The translations under genes were made by a program, and so were the position numbers. Below, in pieces: positions 31,700 to 44,453 of a stretch of DNA of 64,000 nucleotides. This DNA is from Larix kaempferi (Eukaryota > Streptophyta > Pinopsida > Pinales > Pinaceae). The DNA lies in NCBI GenBank assembly GCA_027924585.1, contig BSBM01000877.1, positions 6,697,501-6,761,500 on the forward strand, given 5' to 3'. The notes beneath the pieces are model-generated. The model was not told where the DNA came from. It searched no databases and saw nothing but the letters and a program-made list of their open reading frames with translations. Positions within the stretch are counted from its first letter, which is position 1. Each line of letters opens with the position of its first letter.

Positions 31700-33372
31700 C
31701 TTTGATATGCGTGGCAATCAATAACTACAACAAAGTAATGGCTTATATTACGGAGTAATTTTTTTAACTCTAAATTTATTATTATATTAATAAATAATAA
31801 TAATAATATTTTTAGAATTATTTAAATTTATTCAATAAAACGGTTTTAAATTTTAAGGGGATATTTTCAACAATTTAATATCAAATTATTATAGTTTTAT
31901 ATTATAAATTTAAGATTAAATTATTATAGTTTTTTATTATTATTAATTAGTTAAATTGGGTTGTGTATTTTCAAATATGAATTTTAATGGGTCTAATTGT
32001 TAAGAACATGTGTTTCTTCTTGTAAGATCATAGGTTACAATCGAGAGGTGGGTAGAGTATGCACACCTTTATAGATTTTAATATTAAATTGGTGTATAGA
32101 GGGCGTTTATTTCCAACAAACAAGGGGTTGTCATACACCAAATTGGTTTCTAGTTTAGTTGTGACCTTACAAATTTATTATTATTATTATAAACTATAAT
32201 ATCTTTTTTTGCCTATGGAGGATAGAATAGATGGTGAATGGGTGTATTGTTGAGGCACTCCTTGCCTAAAAACATCTCTTTGAACCTCCATTACAAAAAA
32301 ACAAAATTATAATATTTTTAATTTATGTAGAGTTTTGAATTTATCACTAGTTTCCATTTTTGAATTATTTAACTTCATCTCTATTAGTTATGATTTATTA
32401 TTTAAAATTTGGGTCATTTTAAATGGGAACATTTCCTACGAGAATTGATGAAGAATTTCTACGTAATTTTGATGGGGTTTACTTATAGTATGATTACTAA
32501 CATGATTCTCACATGTTCTAGAATTTTAAATATTTTTGTTTGTCCATATTAGTTAGAGGATACTTTAGTGGATGAATTTCACATAGGGATAGAGAGGAGA
32601 TGAATGATTGAATTAGAGTTTTGTAGGTGTCGAAAATGCAATAGGAAATTGTAGATGATTTTGCAAACTCTTTGAAAGTTGATCTATCTTCACCATAGGA
32701 CCATTATTGTGTAGGACACTAGGGGAAGAATATGAGGCTAGGACTTTATGGGACTTGTGGGTGAATTGGGGAACACTCACAAGGTTTTCCCATATATCCT
32801 AGGAGAAACACATTATGAGAAAATAAAATAAATATTGGTGTAAATGATAGGTTTGTGAGATGTCCTACAACAAAAATAATAACATGGTTTGGACAAGAGG
32901 TTGGAAATGCTTTTAGCAAGGAAAATATTAAATCATATGATTTCCTGATCATCCTTTTAGTGTCTTGTATAGAGGTTGTTGGTGAAGTAGTGCTCATAGA
33001 CAAACAATTTCACCAACATGTATGTTATTCCTAAACCCTTATATATAAAGTTGTAGCAAGAAGATGGAAACCCTAGGGAAGGCCTAGCTTGGGTTAGTAA
33101 CCTAGAAGGGATTGGAGGTTATGAAAATAATACACTAGCTGCTCTAGGAAAAAGAATCACAAGCGGTGTTTAGTGAAAGAGAATATCTTACCTAAAGAAT
33201 GCCGAAGAAAGAGAGGGAAAAAATTTTGAGTGCAAAACTAAAGTTAAGTTAATTTTGGGTAGCAACATAAAGATAAAACGGGTGGTGGAGTTAACAAATC
33301 AAGCTTTTCATGGTGGATTTTTGTTAGGGAGATATAATTTTTTTTTTAGGGGAATGGGTAGAATTGAAGTGG
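31700..33372. other. A+T-rich non-coding region of unit 1
   Basis: Runs of A and T, with no gene supported. From about 33050 an ORF1-like stretch of a decayed LINE may begin (weak). The matching part of unit 2 is about 44545-46272, which has an extra 42-bp segment near 45321. Confidence 0.5.
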
Positions 33373-34034
33373 AAACCTGTTGGAACATTTAAAAACCCAT
33401 TAAATACTTAGGATATATTTTACTAGACACCTAGATTAATTTCAAAAGTTTTGACTAGCTAAATAGGGCCAATTTTGTCTTTTAGTGGACCACTTACTAT
33501 ACTAAGTCACAAAAACGAATTTGGACAAATTCTGGATAAGATTTCCTTGGATTCTGTCTGATTTTATTCCATTCCTGAATTAGAAAGACACTTTCCTGAT
33601 TTAGACAACTTTATCCTGTTTTTTTCTACTTTGTAGTGGATAAGGAAAAGCTAGTTGACTTGGAAATGCTTACCACTTGACCAATTCAACCTCCAAATCA
33701 TATATTCTCTTCTAAATTCATCAATACATTCCATTTACCTCACTCATGAGCTTCCATACCATACTTTCCAAATTCGTAAGCCTCTAGCACAGTTTTGGAA
33801 ACTGCTTTTTCCACCTAGGGGGTTTTTATGTTTTTAGTAAGCCTTATGTTTTGAGTAATAATACATGAGATAATATTTCCATCAATTGAGTTCCTTCTCT
33901 TGTGTTTTGTTTCAACATTTCTTCTTATTCTTGCATATCTTTGAATAATTCTAGTGGGGACTTCTTTGCTTCAAGATTCTTGGCTATTAGAATTCTTTCA
34001 TGGTATTCAACCTATATAAAATTCTCACAAAACC
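33373..34034 (+). repeat. Solo LTR in unit 1
   Basis: Target duplication AAACC at 33373-33377 and 34030-34034. The LTR, 33378-34029 (652 bp), begins TGTTGGAACATTT and ends AATTCTCACA. The same insertion is in unit 2, so it is older than the duplication. Confidence 0.75.
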
Positions 34035-34149
34035 ACTACTGTGTTATATCCTAAAATTTCATCTCCAACTAAGGGGTTGGCTAACCTTTATTTTCTAATC
34101 AGAAAAAAGATGCAAGCCAAATAGTTGGGTCAAGAAAGATGTGGGGTTT

Positions 34150-35330
34150 TATATTAACCTTCAAAATATGGTCTTATTGTTTTGATCCCTAAAAAAATTA
34201 ATCCTCAATCTAGACTATATAGGCCAAATTGACCAATGCGACTTTAGGATTTTGGTCCTTGGACATCTTCAAAGCCATAGGAAATAGCCATGGAATTTTG
34301 TGGATGATTGCTATCAAAGTATAAAGTATCAAGCAATAGCTTAAATCCTAGTCGAAGTGAGTTTGAATGAGGCTTGACCAAGGACATTGAAATTGAGGTT
34401 CGAAATATGTAGTATACCCAATCCTTAGACTATGTGGAAATTCCTTTTCAATGCTAAAGGTGTCATATATATGGTCACGTAGCCAATAAACATGCTCTTA
34501 ATTTTATGATGACACAATGGAGAAGGAAAATTTCCAAGAATTTGGACCCTATGGGGAAATTGTCAACATGTAGACTAAATGTTTTGGGGGAAATGGTAAT
34601 GGGAGGAAATGTGGAGGGAAAATTGATATGGAAGGAAAATCCATTACGTTTCAAAAAATCAAAAGAAGTACCTTCAAGCGAGAAGATCATGTTAGGAAGA
34701 TAAATGGATTGCAGTACTGAAGCAATCACAAGAATAAATAGGAGATGGATGAATGCAAGCCTAAGAAATAGATAATGTTGATAGATCCATTTGTGGTTTA
34801 TCCACTTTCGTGTCCAAGTAATTCAAACAATTGTCTTTCATGATCTATGAATATTAAAGAGAATTTCAATACCATATTTCATAACGAGTTGTCAAAGTTG
34901 GTTATCTATAAGGGCTTGTATTTTTAGGGTTGTAGGAAATGGGTGATTCTTAAAGGATGTTTGTGTCAAGTTTTATCTTTTCTAGAAGTTCAAGGGGGGG
35001 TTGTTATGATACTAGGGTGTTAGATATCCCTATGGCCAATAAGGAGAACATAAAGGGAGTTTTATCATCAAACCCTCACATCATTGTGGAGGCCTTTACA
35101 ACTCATATAATCCTAGATGCAAATTGAGATCTAAACAATTTTTTATGGATTTTAATGAAATAGGTATTAAAGGAGGCTTATGTTTGGATTTAATTAAAGA
35201 GGGAACTAATCCTAGAAGGGGAATAAAATCACATTTAATCTTTGAACAAGGGAAGCAAAATATTGTTGTCGCCCTATTTTTCCTAAGCATTGGCGTAAAT
35301 CCATGACCAACAAAAGATAAATCCATAAAT
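34150..35330 (+). pseudogene. Decayed LINE ORF1 in unit 1
   Basis: LINE ORF1 RNA-binding protein, very worn. FGPWTSSKP, DYVEIPFQC and a zinc knuckle (RCHIYGHVANKH, near 34460) match the usual order of plant LINE ORF1, and the C-terminal stretch CLDLIKEGTNPRRGIKSHL lies at 35185-35245. Many stops and shifts. Its match in unit 2 is about 47060-48145 plus 52842-52920. Confidence 0.55.
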
Positions 35331-35346
35331 GATAAATCAGAGTATA

Positions 35347-36008
35347 TGGATTTGTTCATCCACCTTATGTACTACCACCATTTTTGACTACCGGATTGTT
35401 TGCTCTGGAACTAATCAGGAAAAAATTAAGGGTAGAGATTGAACATTTTCTAGATCATAAAAAAGCTTTTGATATTACATTTCCATGAGCTGTAGGCCCA
35501 TTTATCATCAAGAACAAAGCTTCCCTCCTAGCAGTTGAGTGTGTGTTAAGAGAAATGGGATTTCAAACAAAAGCTGCCATAAACTATGATCCCCATCACA
35601 TTATCTCTAACAGAAGGCAAGACAATAAAAGAAAAGCATTTGAACACTTTGAACTTGCATGTCTATCACATAATGCGAATTGGTTGGAATATCCTTATAA
35701 CGGTCAGAAGGATGTAGATATGCATGAAGACTCCACTTCTTTTGTACAGAAAGCCACATCACCACAACCTAGCACCTCCAGCTTGATACCCTTAGTTGGA
35801 GCAATTACACCCCTAGCCAGCTGCTCTGAAAAATCCACCAAAATGGAAGTCTTTGATGTCATGGACATAGAGGATGAAGACACATAAAGAACCCCAAATA
35901 GACAAAACGTGGAAGAGGCAAGATAGCAGCTTGTACAGGTGACAAGTGATAAAGGTAAGAAGAAGCACGTAAAGGCCAAAAGACCGGCCTTTAAAATTAA
36001 AGAGTTTG
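35347..36008 (+). pseudogene. Coiled-coil gene family, unit 1, first part
   Basis: A frame with FVHPPYVLPPFLTTGLFALE, then KNKASLLAVECVLREMGFQ, INYDPHHIIS and KRKAFEHFELACLSHNANWL, and a Ser/Thr-rich acidic stretch ending DVMDIEDEDT (35885). Breaks include TGA where unit 2 has TGG (near 35488). I do not recognise the family. It stops at the copia-1 insertion and resumes at 43246. Confidence 0.6.
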
Positions 36009-36591
36009 TGTTGATGTATATGTAACTTCGGAATGTATTTCAGTTATATATTTATTGTACCCTTATAGAGATGTGTTATTCCTCTATAAGGAAGTGTCGT
36101 CATTTGTATTGACAAGTGTCGCAAGTGTGTTAACTTGCCGATGGGTTATTAGACCACCTTGTAAGTGGTCGGCCTGAATTTATGTAATATGTGGTTATTG
36201 TACCTATCTAGACAAGTTGGCCTCATAAGGTTATTGGGAAAACGGAACACGTATAAATAAAGATCGGGAGATCTCTATTTGAATCACTCAGAAACTCATT
36301 CTTCCTTCACTCGGAAAGTGGCGCACTTGTGAGGAGGAGGATCAGCTTCTAAGAGGAGTCTATCTCTTGTACTTTGGTTGTGCTATTGCTCTATCTATAT
36401 CTGAGGAAGTTGTGGGGTTTTTCACCTTAGGGTTTTCCCCACGGAAACTCTGTGTGTCTATTGTCTCTCATGCACTTGATTCTTGTGATGATTGACATGC
36501 TTGTTATGATTGATATGCATTGATATACTGTACATGTTATTCTCTTAGTAAAGATCCTAGAGTATTGTGAATTAATGCTCAAAAGTTAACA
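36009..36591 (+). repeat. copia-1 5' LTR
   Basis: TGTTGATGTATATG...AGTTAACA. TATA box GTATAAATAA at about 36251. By eye about 30 differences from the 3' LTR (roughly 5%), so it is not a very recent insertion. Confidence 0.92.
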
Positions 36592-36603
36592 TGGTATCAG
36601 AGC
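36592..36603 (+). other. copia-1 primer-binding site
   Basis: TGGTATCAGAGC directly after the 5' LTR matches the 3' end of plant initiator methionine tRNA, the usual primer of copia elements. Confidence 0.92.
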
Positions 36604-37165
36604 TAACATGAGAAGAAGACATTGTGCAGTGACGGAAACTAGGGTTTCTTGTTTATTGGGTTTCTCTCCACATATTTTGGAAAATAAGTATAGTAGATTG
36701 ACTCTACTCATCAAGGAGAATATATCTGTCCAATCAGAATTCAATTCTGAGCTTTTTTAGATTTGGCCCTAAAAATTAGGGATTCCACAAAAATAGGAAT
36801 TTTTGAAATCTGAAGACATAGCTGGAAGCTCCTTGGAAAAATCGAACTTTAGAGCTTTGGATCGAGATTTTTGGCTGAGTAAATCTCTGAGAAACGCAAA
36901 CCCTAATTCAGGGTCCTCCCTAGTGAACTCAGGAAGACTAAAAGACATTTATGAAGGGTGAAGCTTTGCAGATCTCAAATTCTGAATACACTAGGTTGAT
37001 CAGATCATCAAGGCACATCTTTCTATCCTTTCAGAAATTTGAAATTCACATTTTGAATTTTTAGGGTTGTTTTGACAAACCCTAATTCGGGATCATATCC
37101 AGTTTTCAGCAAAGCAAGTGGTAAGACCTAAATCTTTTCTATTTCCATTTGAAGTACTCTTTAAG

Positions 37166-40100
37166 ATGTCTCACCACACCAAGCTTTAGGATAAGCTTGA
37201 AGGGGCTGATAACTTCCTAGCCTAGAAGTATAGGATTGGGTTAATCTTGGAAGAAAATGAATTGGACTCCTACATCAGCTCTGATGTCCCTATCCCAGAG
37301 GATGAAGAGGCTAAGGTTTTGCATAAGAAGAGCTTGGTCAAGGCAAAGAGAATCATTGTTGATTCTATCAAATACCATCTCATACCACATGTGTCATCTC
37401 TAAAGACACCCAAGGAGATGTTAGACTCCCTGACCAAGTTATTTGAAGGGAAGAACATAAATCGGAAGATGACTTTGCGGAATCAATTGAAAGGGGTCAA
37501 GATGTTGAATGGAGAGACCATTCAATCTTACTTCTCCAAAGTCTCTCAGATCAAGGAACAACTTGCAGCTGTGGATGAAGTAGTGGAGAATGGAGAAATT
37601 GTGATGACCACTTTGAATGGCCTACCTAGGTCATGGGACTCCTTTATTCAAGGAATCTGTGCAAGAAAGAAATTGATCTCTTTTAGTAGACTGTGGGAGG
37701 AATGCTCTCAAGAAGAAGCTAGGATTGTAGCTCGAGAAGAAAATATGGGAGGTGAAGATCAAGCTCTCACAGCTCACACCAAAAGAAGCAAGCCCAAGAA
37801 GGAGCACTCTCATTACAAGAGATCCTATCACAACCAACAAAAGAATAAGAAGGATCTAAGATGTTTCACATGCAATGAGAAAGGCCACTTTGCTTCAGAT
37901 TGTTCCAAGAAAAAAAGGGATAACAACAACAACTTCAACAAGAAGAAGAAGGGAAACAAAAGAAGGTACCATGCTCATGCTGTCGAGGATGATGAACCTC
38001 CAAAGAAGAAGGCTAGGAAAGAAAGTGATGATGACTCATCAAGTGAAGAAGAGTATGTTCTAATCTCTGCTCTCACAGGTACTATCTCTCATGGTTGTAA
38101 TGATTGGCTTATTGACAGTGGGGCTTTCAAACACATGACTGGGTTTAAAGAATATTTTGTAAATCTATCTGAACACGAAGCACCCCATAAGGTGAAACTT
38201 GGAGATGATTATCAATACCCTATCAAAGGAAGTGGTGAAGCCTCCTACAACCTAGATTTTGGAAAGTCTTTGAAAATGAAAGAAGTTATTTATTTACCGG
38301 AGCTCAAGAAGAATCTTCTCTCCATCTCTGCATTGGATGCAGAAGGCATGAGAGTTGAATTTGTAGATGGCCAAGTCCTAATGCGGCCAAAGAGTAAAAA
38401 TATTGATGATGCAATGGTGATTGGAGAGCAAGAGGGAGGTTTGTATAAATTGAAGGGACAACTTGAAAATGCCATGGTACATGATTCCATGGAGCCAAGT
38501 GAACTTTGGCATAGAAGACTTGCACATATGCACTACAGAGCATTACCCATTGCAAGTAAGGCTGTAGAAGGTCTTCCTAAAATTAAGACCAAGCATGAAG
38601 GTGTTTGCAAAGCATGTGCAAAAGGAAAGAACATTAAGAAGGCATTTCCAAGCAGTGAAAGCAAGGAAAAAGGTATCTTGGAAATCATCCACTCCGATGT
38701 ATGCAGTCCTATGTCATCTAGTTCTTTGAGTGGATATGTTTACTATGTCTCTTTCACTGATGACTTATCCATGAAGACTTGGGTTTACTTCTTGAAGAAC
38801 AAAGATGAAGTATTTGATAAGTTCAAGGAATTCAAAACCTTGATGGAGAACCAAACTGATAAGAAGATCAAAATATTCAGATCCGACAATGGTGGAGGAT
38901 TCACCTCAGGTGACTTCCAGAAGCTATGCAGTGATTCAGGGATTAAGAGGGAGTTGAATGCTCCTTACAATCCACAACCGAATGGAGTTGCAGAAAGAAA
39001 GAATAGAACAATCATGGAAGCAGCAAGGGAAATGCTGCATGACCAGGATCTACCTATGCATCTATGGGCAGAAGCAGCAAGAACAGCTGTATATGTGCAA
39101 AACAGAACACCCCACAAGATATTGGACAACAAGACACCAGAAGAGACCTTCTCTGGTAAGAAACCTGAAGTCAGCCATCTCAGAATATTTGGTTTTCCAG
39201 TATATACTCATGTCCCAAAGGAAAGGAGGACCAAGATAGATCCTTCAGGAAAGAAGGGTATCTTTGTGGGTTACAGTGAAAGCTCGAAGGCTTACAGAAT
39301 ATACTTTCTAGGGTTCAAGATAATTGATGTCAGCAGGGATGTAACATTTGATGAAAATTCAGCATTCGTCAAATCAAGGAAGACACCTGTTGAAGTTTAT
39401 GAAGAACCTAAGGAAACTAGATTTCAAGACACTACCATGACTAAAGCAATTCCAGACGTTGATCGTGAAATTGAAGATCCGCAACAACCTATAGATCCAC
39501 CTCATGAGAATAACTCTCACAAGAGAAAACCTGCATGGGCTAGAGAGCTCATTCAAGATGTAGAAAGATATGGTATTCCAGAAGAAGAACACTAAGCAAA
39601 GAAGAGAACCAAATCACATACCAGCTATGTTGCTTTACTCTGTGACATCATAAACAAAGAACCTTCCAGTTATGAAGAAGCAGGAGAAAAGAAAGAACGG
39701 AAGGATGCCATGATCGAAGAATATGAATCAATAATGAAGAATGATGTTTGGGATGTTGTTCCAAGACCTGAAGGGAAGTTTGTTGTGACTTCCAAATGGA
39801 TCTACAAGATCAAGCATGCTGCAGATAAAATCATAGAGAAATACAAGGCAAGATTCGTAGCTTGTGGCTTCTCTCAGAAAGAGGGAATAGATTATGAAGA
39901 AACCTTTGCTCATGTAGCCAGATACACTTCCATCAGATTAGTACTTGCCCTGGCTGCAACAATGAAATGGAAGATACACCAGATGGATGTCAAGGCTGCC
40001 TTCTTGAATGGTGTAGTTGAAGAGCAAGTGTATGTGGAGAAGCCACTTGGTTTTGAAACACATGACAGGGAGTCATATGTGTGCAGATTGAAGAAAGCCT

Positions 40101-41206
40101 TGTATGGCTTAAAACAAGCTCCTATAACTTGGTATGGTAGGATGGATAGTTTTCTATCTAGTTTGGGATTTACTAAGAGTAAAGTGGATCCAAACCTTTA
40201 CTACAAGGTTGAGGAAGAAAATCCCATGATTATACTCTTGCATGTAAATGACCTATTTGTAACAGGAGATGACAGATTGATTGTCGATACAAAGAGGAAG
40301 CTTGCTGCTGAGTTTGATATGAAGGACTTGGGGATGATGCACTATTTTGTGGGTATGGAGGTGTGGTAGAGTGCAGATGGGATCTTCCTTGGACAAGGGA
40401 AGTATGCAGTAGATATCCTGAAGAGGTTCGGGATGATGGAATGTAAGGCCATGGCCACACCTATGGCATTGAACTTGAAGCTTCTGTGTGATGCTTCATC
40501 TGAGCCGGTTGATGTCTCTATGTATCGTCAGATGATTGGGGCCTTGATGTACTTAATGAACACGAGACAAGATATTTGCTTTGTGGTGAACACATTGAGC
40601 CAGTTCCTCACGAATCCGAGGAGTGTTCACCTGGTTGTGGTAAAGCATATTCTGAGGTACCTGAAGGGTACAATTGATTATGGGCTCAAGTATGATGCGA
40701 ATCAAAAGTTTAACCTATAGGGTTATGTTGATTCAGAGTGGGCAGGAAGTGCTGTAGATAAGAAGAGCACATCTAGGTGCTGCTTTAGTATGGGATCATG
40801 TGTGATTTCATGGTTTAGCAGGAAGCAGTCCTTCATAGCATTGAGTACAACTGAGGTAGAGTATGTTGCAGCCTGTTCGGCTAGTTGTGAGGCAGTATGG
40901 CTTCAGAAGCTACTGTTTGAGTTATTTGATCTCCTATTGGATGCTATTGGTATCTTCTGTGATAACCAGAGTTGTGTAAAGCTGTCTGAGAACCCAGTGT
41001 TTCACGATAGGTCGAAACACATACAGATCAAATATCACTATATCAGGGATATGGTGTAGAGAGGAGCAGTGAAGCTCCTGTATGTTGCGATGGACGAGCA
41101 GATTACAGATGTGCTGACGAAACTGCTAGCCAGAGTGAAGTTTGAGTACTTCAGAGAGAGACTTGGTGTTCTTAAGATTGATGACACTTCGAGGAAGAAG
41201 CGATGA
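37166..41206 (+). pseudogene. copia-1 gag-pol polyprotein
   Basis: One frame from ATG 37166 to TGA 41204, about 1346 codons, with no frameshift. Stops are TAG at 37187, 37223, 40367, 40718 and 41057 and TAA at 39593. Domains: gag (UBN2-like); CCHC knuckle CFTCNEKGHFASDC at 37862; protease IDSGAFKHM (Asp 38114); pre-integrase LWHRRLAHMH; integrase Asp 38696, Asp 38885, Glu 38993. RT has KWIYKIKH and HQMDVKAAFLNG, and the active site reads HVND at 40241 where YVDD is normal. RNase H has STTEVEYVAA and RSKHIQIKYHYI. With few stops it is well kept, but the RT box change alone would disable it. Confidence 0.95.
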
Positions 41207-41317
41207 ACACATTTGCAGAAGCCATTCCAAGCATATTGGAAGGAGGATGCTTCACATGGCTGTGGATGTAAGCACTGGATGATGAGCATCAGGACGATGC
41301 TCCAGTTACTGCTCTAT

Positions 41318-41575
41318 ATATGTATGTACACATCATGTTGGATGCTGGATATGATCAATTGGATCATTTATATGTATATGTATGTACGCATCATGTTGGA
41401 TGTTGGATATGATCAATTGGATCATTTATTTGTATATGTATGTATGCATCATGTTGGATGTTGGATATGATCAGTTGGATCATTCATTTGTATATGTATG
41501 TACGCATCATGTTGGATGTTGGATATGATCAGTTGGATCATTTATATGTATTTGTATATGCATCATGTTGGATGC
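41318..41575 (+). repeat. 58-bp tandem repeats in the copia-1 3' region
   Basis: About 4.5 copies of a 58-bp unit containing GCATCATGTTGGATG and TTGGATATGATCA, followed by shorter related ATCAGGTGGAT motifs to about 41770. Non-coding by position after the pol stop. Confidence 0.85.
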
Positions 41576-41937
41576 TTGTACCATGTATCTGTATATGTAT
41601 CAGGTGGATACTGTGTATGATCAGGTAGATCATGTATGTTGATATATATCAGGTGGATACATTGTGTGGATCATGTATCTATGTATGTATCAGGTGGATA
41701 CATTGTATGATTAGGTGGATCATGTATGATGATATATATTAGGTAGATACTTGGTATGCATTAGGTAGATGCATTGTATGATCAAGATGATCATGGATGA
41801 CGAGCTTCGGGATGTTGCTCCAGATGACATGCATCAGGACGATGCAGTGATGATGATCAGGATGATCATGTGTACATCAGGATGATGTATGGTGAGTATC
41901 AGGTTGATGCTCTATGGCCGTGGAACAGGTTGTGCAG

Positions 41938-42432
41938 ATAAGCATATAATTTGGCCTTGGGAGATTTGCAGATAGTCTTTCAAGGTTTTTCCTATGGCAT
42001 GTAATCTGGCCCTGGGATATTTGGAAAATGCTCTTTCGAGGTTTTGCTTTGGGAGGACATATAATTTGGCCGTGGGAGATCTGCAGATAGTCTTTCGAGA
42101 TTTTTCCTATGGCATATAATTTGGCCCTGGGATATCTGACAGATGCTCTTTCGAGGTTTTGTCCTATGGCATATAATATGTCCTTGGGAGATCCGATAGG
42201 TTGGGCTGTGTGCCCGTAATAAGTCATGGGATGCTCTTGCGAGGTTTTGACATGACCACATGTAATTTGGAACTGGGAGATCCTATAGGTAGAGTTGTGT
42301 GCTCGTAACATCCTGGGATGCTCTTGCAAGGTTTTGTGGTGAGGTCACATATAAAATGGCCTTGGAAGATCCTACAGGTAGAGCCATGTGCTTGTAACAG
42401 CCTGGGATGCTCTTGCGAGGTTTTGTGATGCA
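41938..42432 (+). repeat. 57-88-bp tandem repeats in the copia-1 3' region
   Basis: Seven or so units, each with a CATATAATTTGGCC(T/C)TGGGA start and a GATGCTCTTTCGAGGTTTTG end. The first four are about 57 bp; the last three carry a further insert of about 30 bp. Open minus-strand frames here come from the repeat and are not genes. Confidence 0.85.
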
Positions 42433-42644
42433 CGTAATAAGTCTTGAGGATTCCACCGTATGGCTAGTGATGCAGACCTATAAGTGGTGGGCCTACATCT
42501 AGTATGAAAAAGGACTGGCTCTGTAGAACTTCCTTTGACAAGTAGATTCAGATATTGGTTGAGATAGAAACAGTAGTGATGATGACGAGGATCCAGAGAA
42601 GAAGACTTGTGTTAGCAGATCTGTGTCGAGAAATACCTTCCTAG

Positions 42645-42655
42645 TTAAGAGGGAG
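42645..42655 (+). other. copia-1 polypurine tract
   Basis: TTAAGAGGGAG directly before TGTTGATG of the 3' LTR. Confidence 0.85.
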
Positions 42656-43240
42656 TGTTGATGTGTATGTAACTTTGGAATGTATTTCAGTTATATATTT
42701 ATTGTACCCTTATAGAGATGTGTTATTCCTCTATAAGGAAGTGTCATCATTTGTATTGACAAGTGTCGCAAGTGTGTTAACTTGTCGATGGGTTATTAGA
42801 CCACCTTGTAAGGGGTCGACCCAGATTTATGTAATATGTGGTTATTGTACCTAGTTAGACAAGTCGGCCCCATAAGGTTATTGGGAAAACATACCAAGTA
42901 TAAATAGAGATCGGGAGATCTCTATTTGAATCACTCAGAAACTCATTCTTCCTTCACTCAGAAAGTGGTGCACTTGTGAGGAGGAGGATCGACTGCTAAT
43001 AGGAGTCTATCTCTTGTACTTTGGTTGTGCTATTGCTCTATCTATCTCTGTGGAAGTTGTGGGGTTTTTCACCCTAGGGTTTTCCCCACGGAAACTCTGT
43101 GTGTCTATTGTCTCTCATGATTTTGATTTTTGTGATGATTGACATGCTTAAGTTATGATTGATATGCATTGATATACTGTACATGTTATTCTCTTAGTAA
43201 AGATCCTAGAGTATTGTGAATTAATGCTCAAAATTTAACA
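42656..43240 (+). repeat. copia-1 3' LTR
   Basis: TGTTGATGTGTATG...AATTTAACA, 585 bp, with TATA box at about 42898. It ends directly on GTATG, the target sequence. Confidence 0.92.
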
Positions 43241-44453
43241 GTATGTATTTGATAGAGTGGCCATGGAGTCAGTTGCACAAGGAAAAAGTAGATCATAATT
43301 ATTGGATGAATACAAAGAGAATAAAGATATAGCTTCAGAAGAGTCAAAATTGTATGCAGAAGTTAGACAGATCTCCAACAAGGATGTATCCCTAGTCACT
43401 CTCAGGAGCCATTCTCAGAACAATTTGAACTTGGCCATAGAAACCAAGAATCAGGCCACTGAAGTGAACATGAACCTAGAGGACATTCCCATTCTTGGCA
43501 TGATACATATGCATAAGGAAACCAGAGACATTATTTATGCAAAATTGTTAAAAGCTGCATGAGAACTGTCCAAATTACAGTCCAGAAAGAATAATATTGA
43601 GAATCAGCTTAGACAGGAAAAGGTGGAAAATAAAGCTCATAAAGCATAGATCAAGAAATTGCAGACATAATTGTTGGCTACTTAGAGCAAAGAAAATAAA
43701 AGGGCCATCATACAAAATCTATTGAATGAGAAGGAGAATACTATTCAAACATTAAAGAACAAACTGAAGATTCCTTCCACTCAATTGATAGAAGCATCTG
43801 AGTTGACATATCTTGAGAAGAAAAAAGAAGAGCTGAAAAGTGGATTAATAGGTTGTAAATCCAAATGATTGAAATTTGAAGAAAAAGAAAAGCAATGGCA
43901 AAAAGATATGTCTCTTATAGTGGAGAGTGAGAAGATTCTAAAAGCTAAGTCTGAAGATCTGGAGAAGGAATTGTAAGAGAAAAGTAAAGAGTTGGAGAGT
44001 ATGATCACCAATGCTTCCATTGAATCTGGTGGTTTCTCCACTGTTCAAGCTATCGCATAGGTAACTCTGAAAGACTTAGAGCTAGAAAAGTTGCAAAAAC
44101 AGAATACAAATCTGGAAAGCAGAGTTTCAAAAGAAGAACAAGAGAGAAAGAATTGGGAAGCTAAATACCAAGAGGTACAGGTTAAAAATGATGAATTGAT
44201 GAAGTAGGTTACAGGTCAATCATCATTGCAGGAAGAAAAACAGGTAATTTGGGATGATATTATTGCAGAAGCAAACAAATTAAGACCCTATCTTGATTTT
44301 ATTTTAGAAAAAGAGGCTGTAATTAAATTGGCCAAACAAAGTGTGACAACAGTAAAAGAAAAGTTGAATAAGAAGCCCATTGAATGTGCTGATAATTCCA
44401 TAAAGTTTTTAAATGGGTTAACTGAGGATGAATTGAAAGAAGCAAACATAAAA
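43241..44453 (+). pseudogene. Coiled-coil gene family, unit 1, second part (truncated)
   Basis: Continues the gene after copia-1: DEYKENKDIASEESKLYAEV, NMNLEDIPI, then a Lys/Glu-rich heptad-like stretch (QLIEASELTYLEKKKEELKS). Stops include TAA near 43296, TGA at 43560 and others. The homology ends at 44453, where unit 2 begins, so the C-terminus is missing. The orphan F-box promoter of unit 2 points into this segment from the right. Confidence 0.65.

Larger units (their letters stand above)
36009..43240 (+). mobile_element. copia-1: full-length Ty1/copia retrotransposon
   Basis: LTRs of 583 and 585 bp, a PBS, one gag-pol frame, tandem-repeat 3' region and polypurine tract. The target site GTATG is single in unit 2 (53584 region) and here flanks the element as GTTTG (36004-36008) and GTATG (43241-43245). 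It lies inside the coiled-coil gene. Order PR-IN-RT-RH confirms copia. Confidence 0.95.
31621..44453. repeat. Tandem segmental duplication, unit 1
   Basis: From AAAATCGAGATTAGGG at 31621 the sequence matches 44464 onward over about 5.6 kb once inserted copia elements are taken out. The unit holds the F-box promoter, A+T-rich DNA, a decayed LINE ORF1, a solo LTR and part of the coiled-coil gene. It ends at AACATAAAA (44453). A 10-bp filler (GACATACAAT, 44454-44463) then joins it to unit 2. Divergence by eye is about 4-6%. Confidence 0.88.

Noticed and set aside
41877-42329. 150-codon open frame on the minus strand
   Set aside because: It is made of the 57-88-bp tandem repeat of the copia-1 3' region; the repeat leaves the frame open without coding signal.
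41318-42432. Regular repeats that could suggest a CRISPR array
   Set aside because: Units adjoin with no unique spacers, and the sequence is plant retrotransposon DNA.
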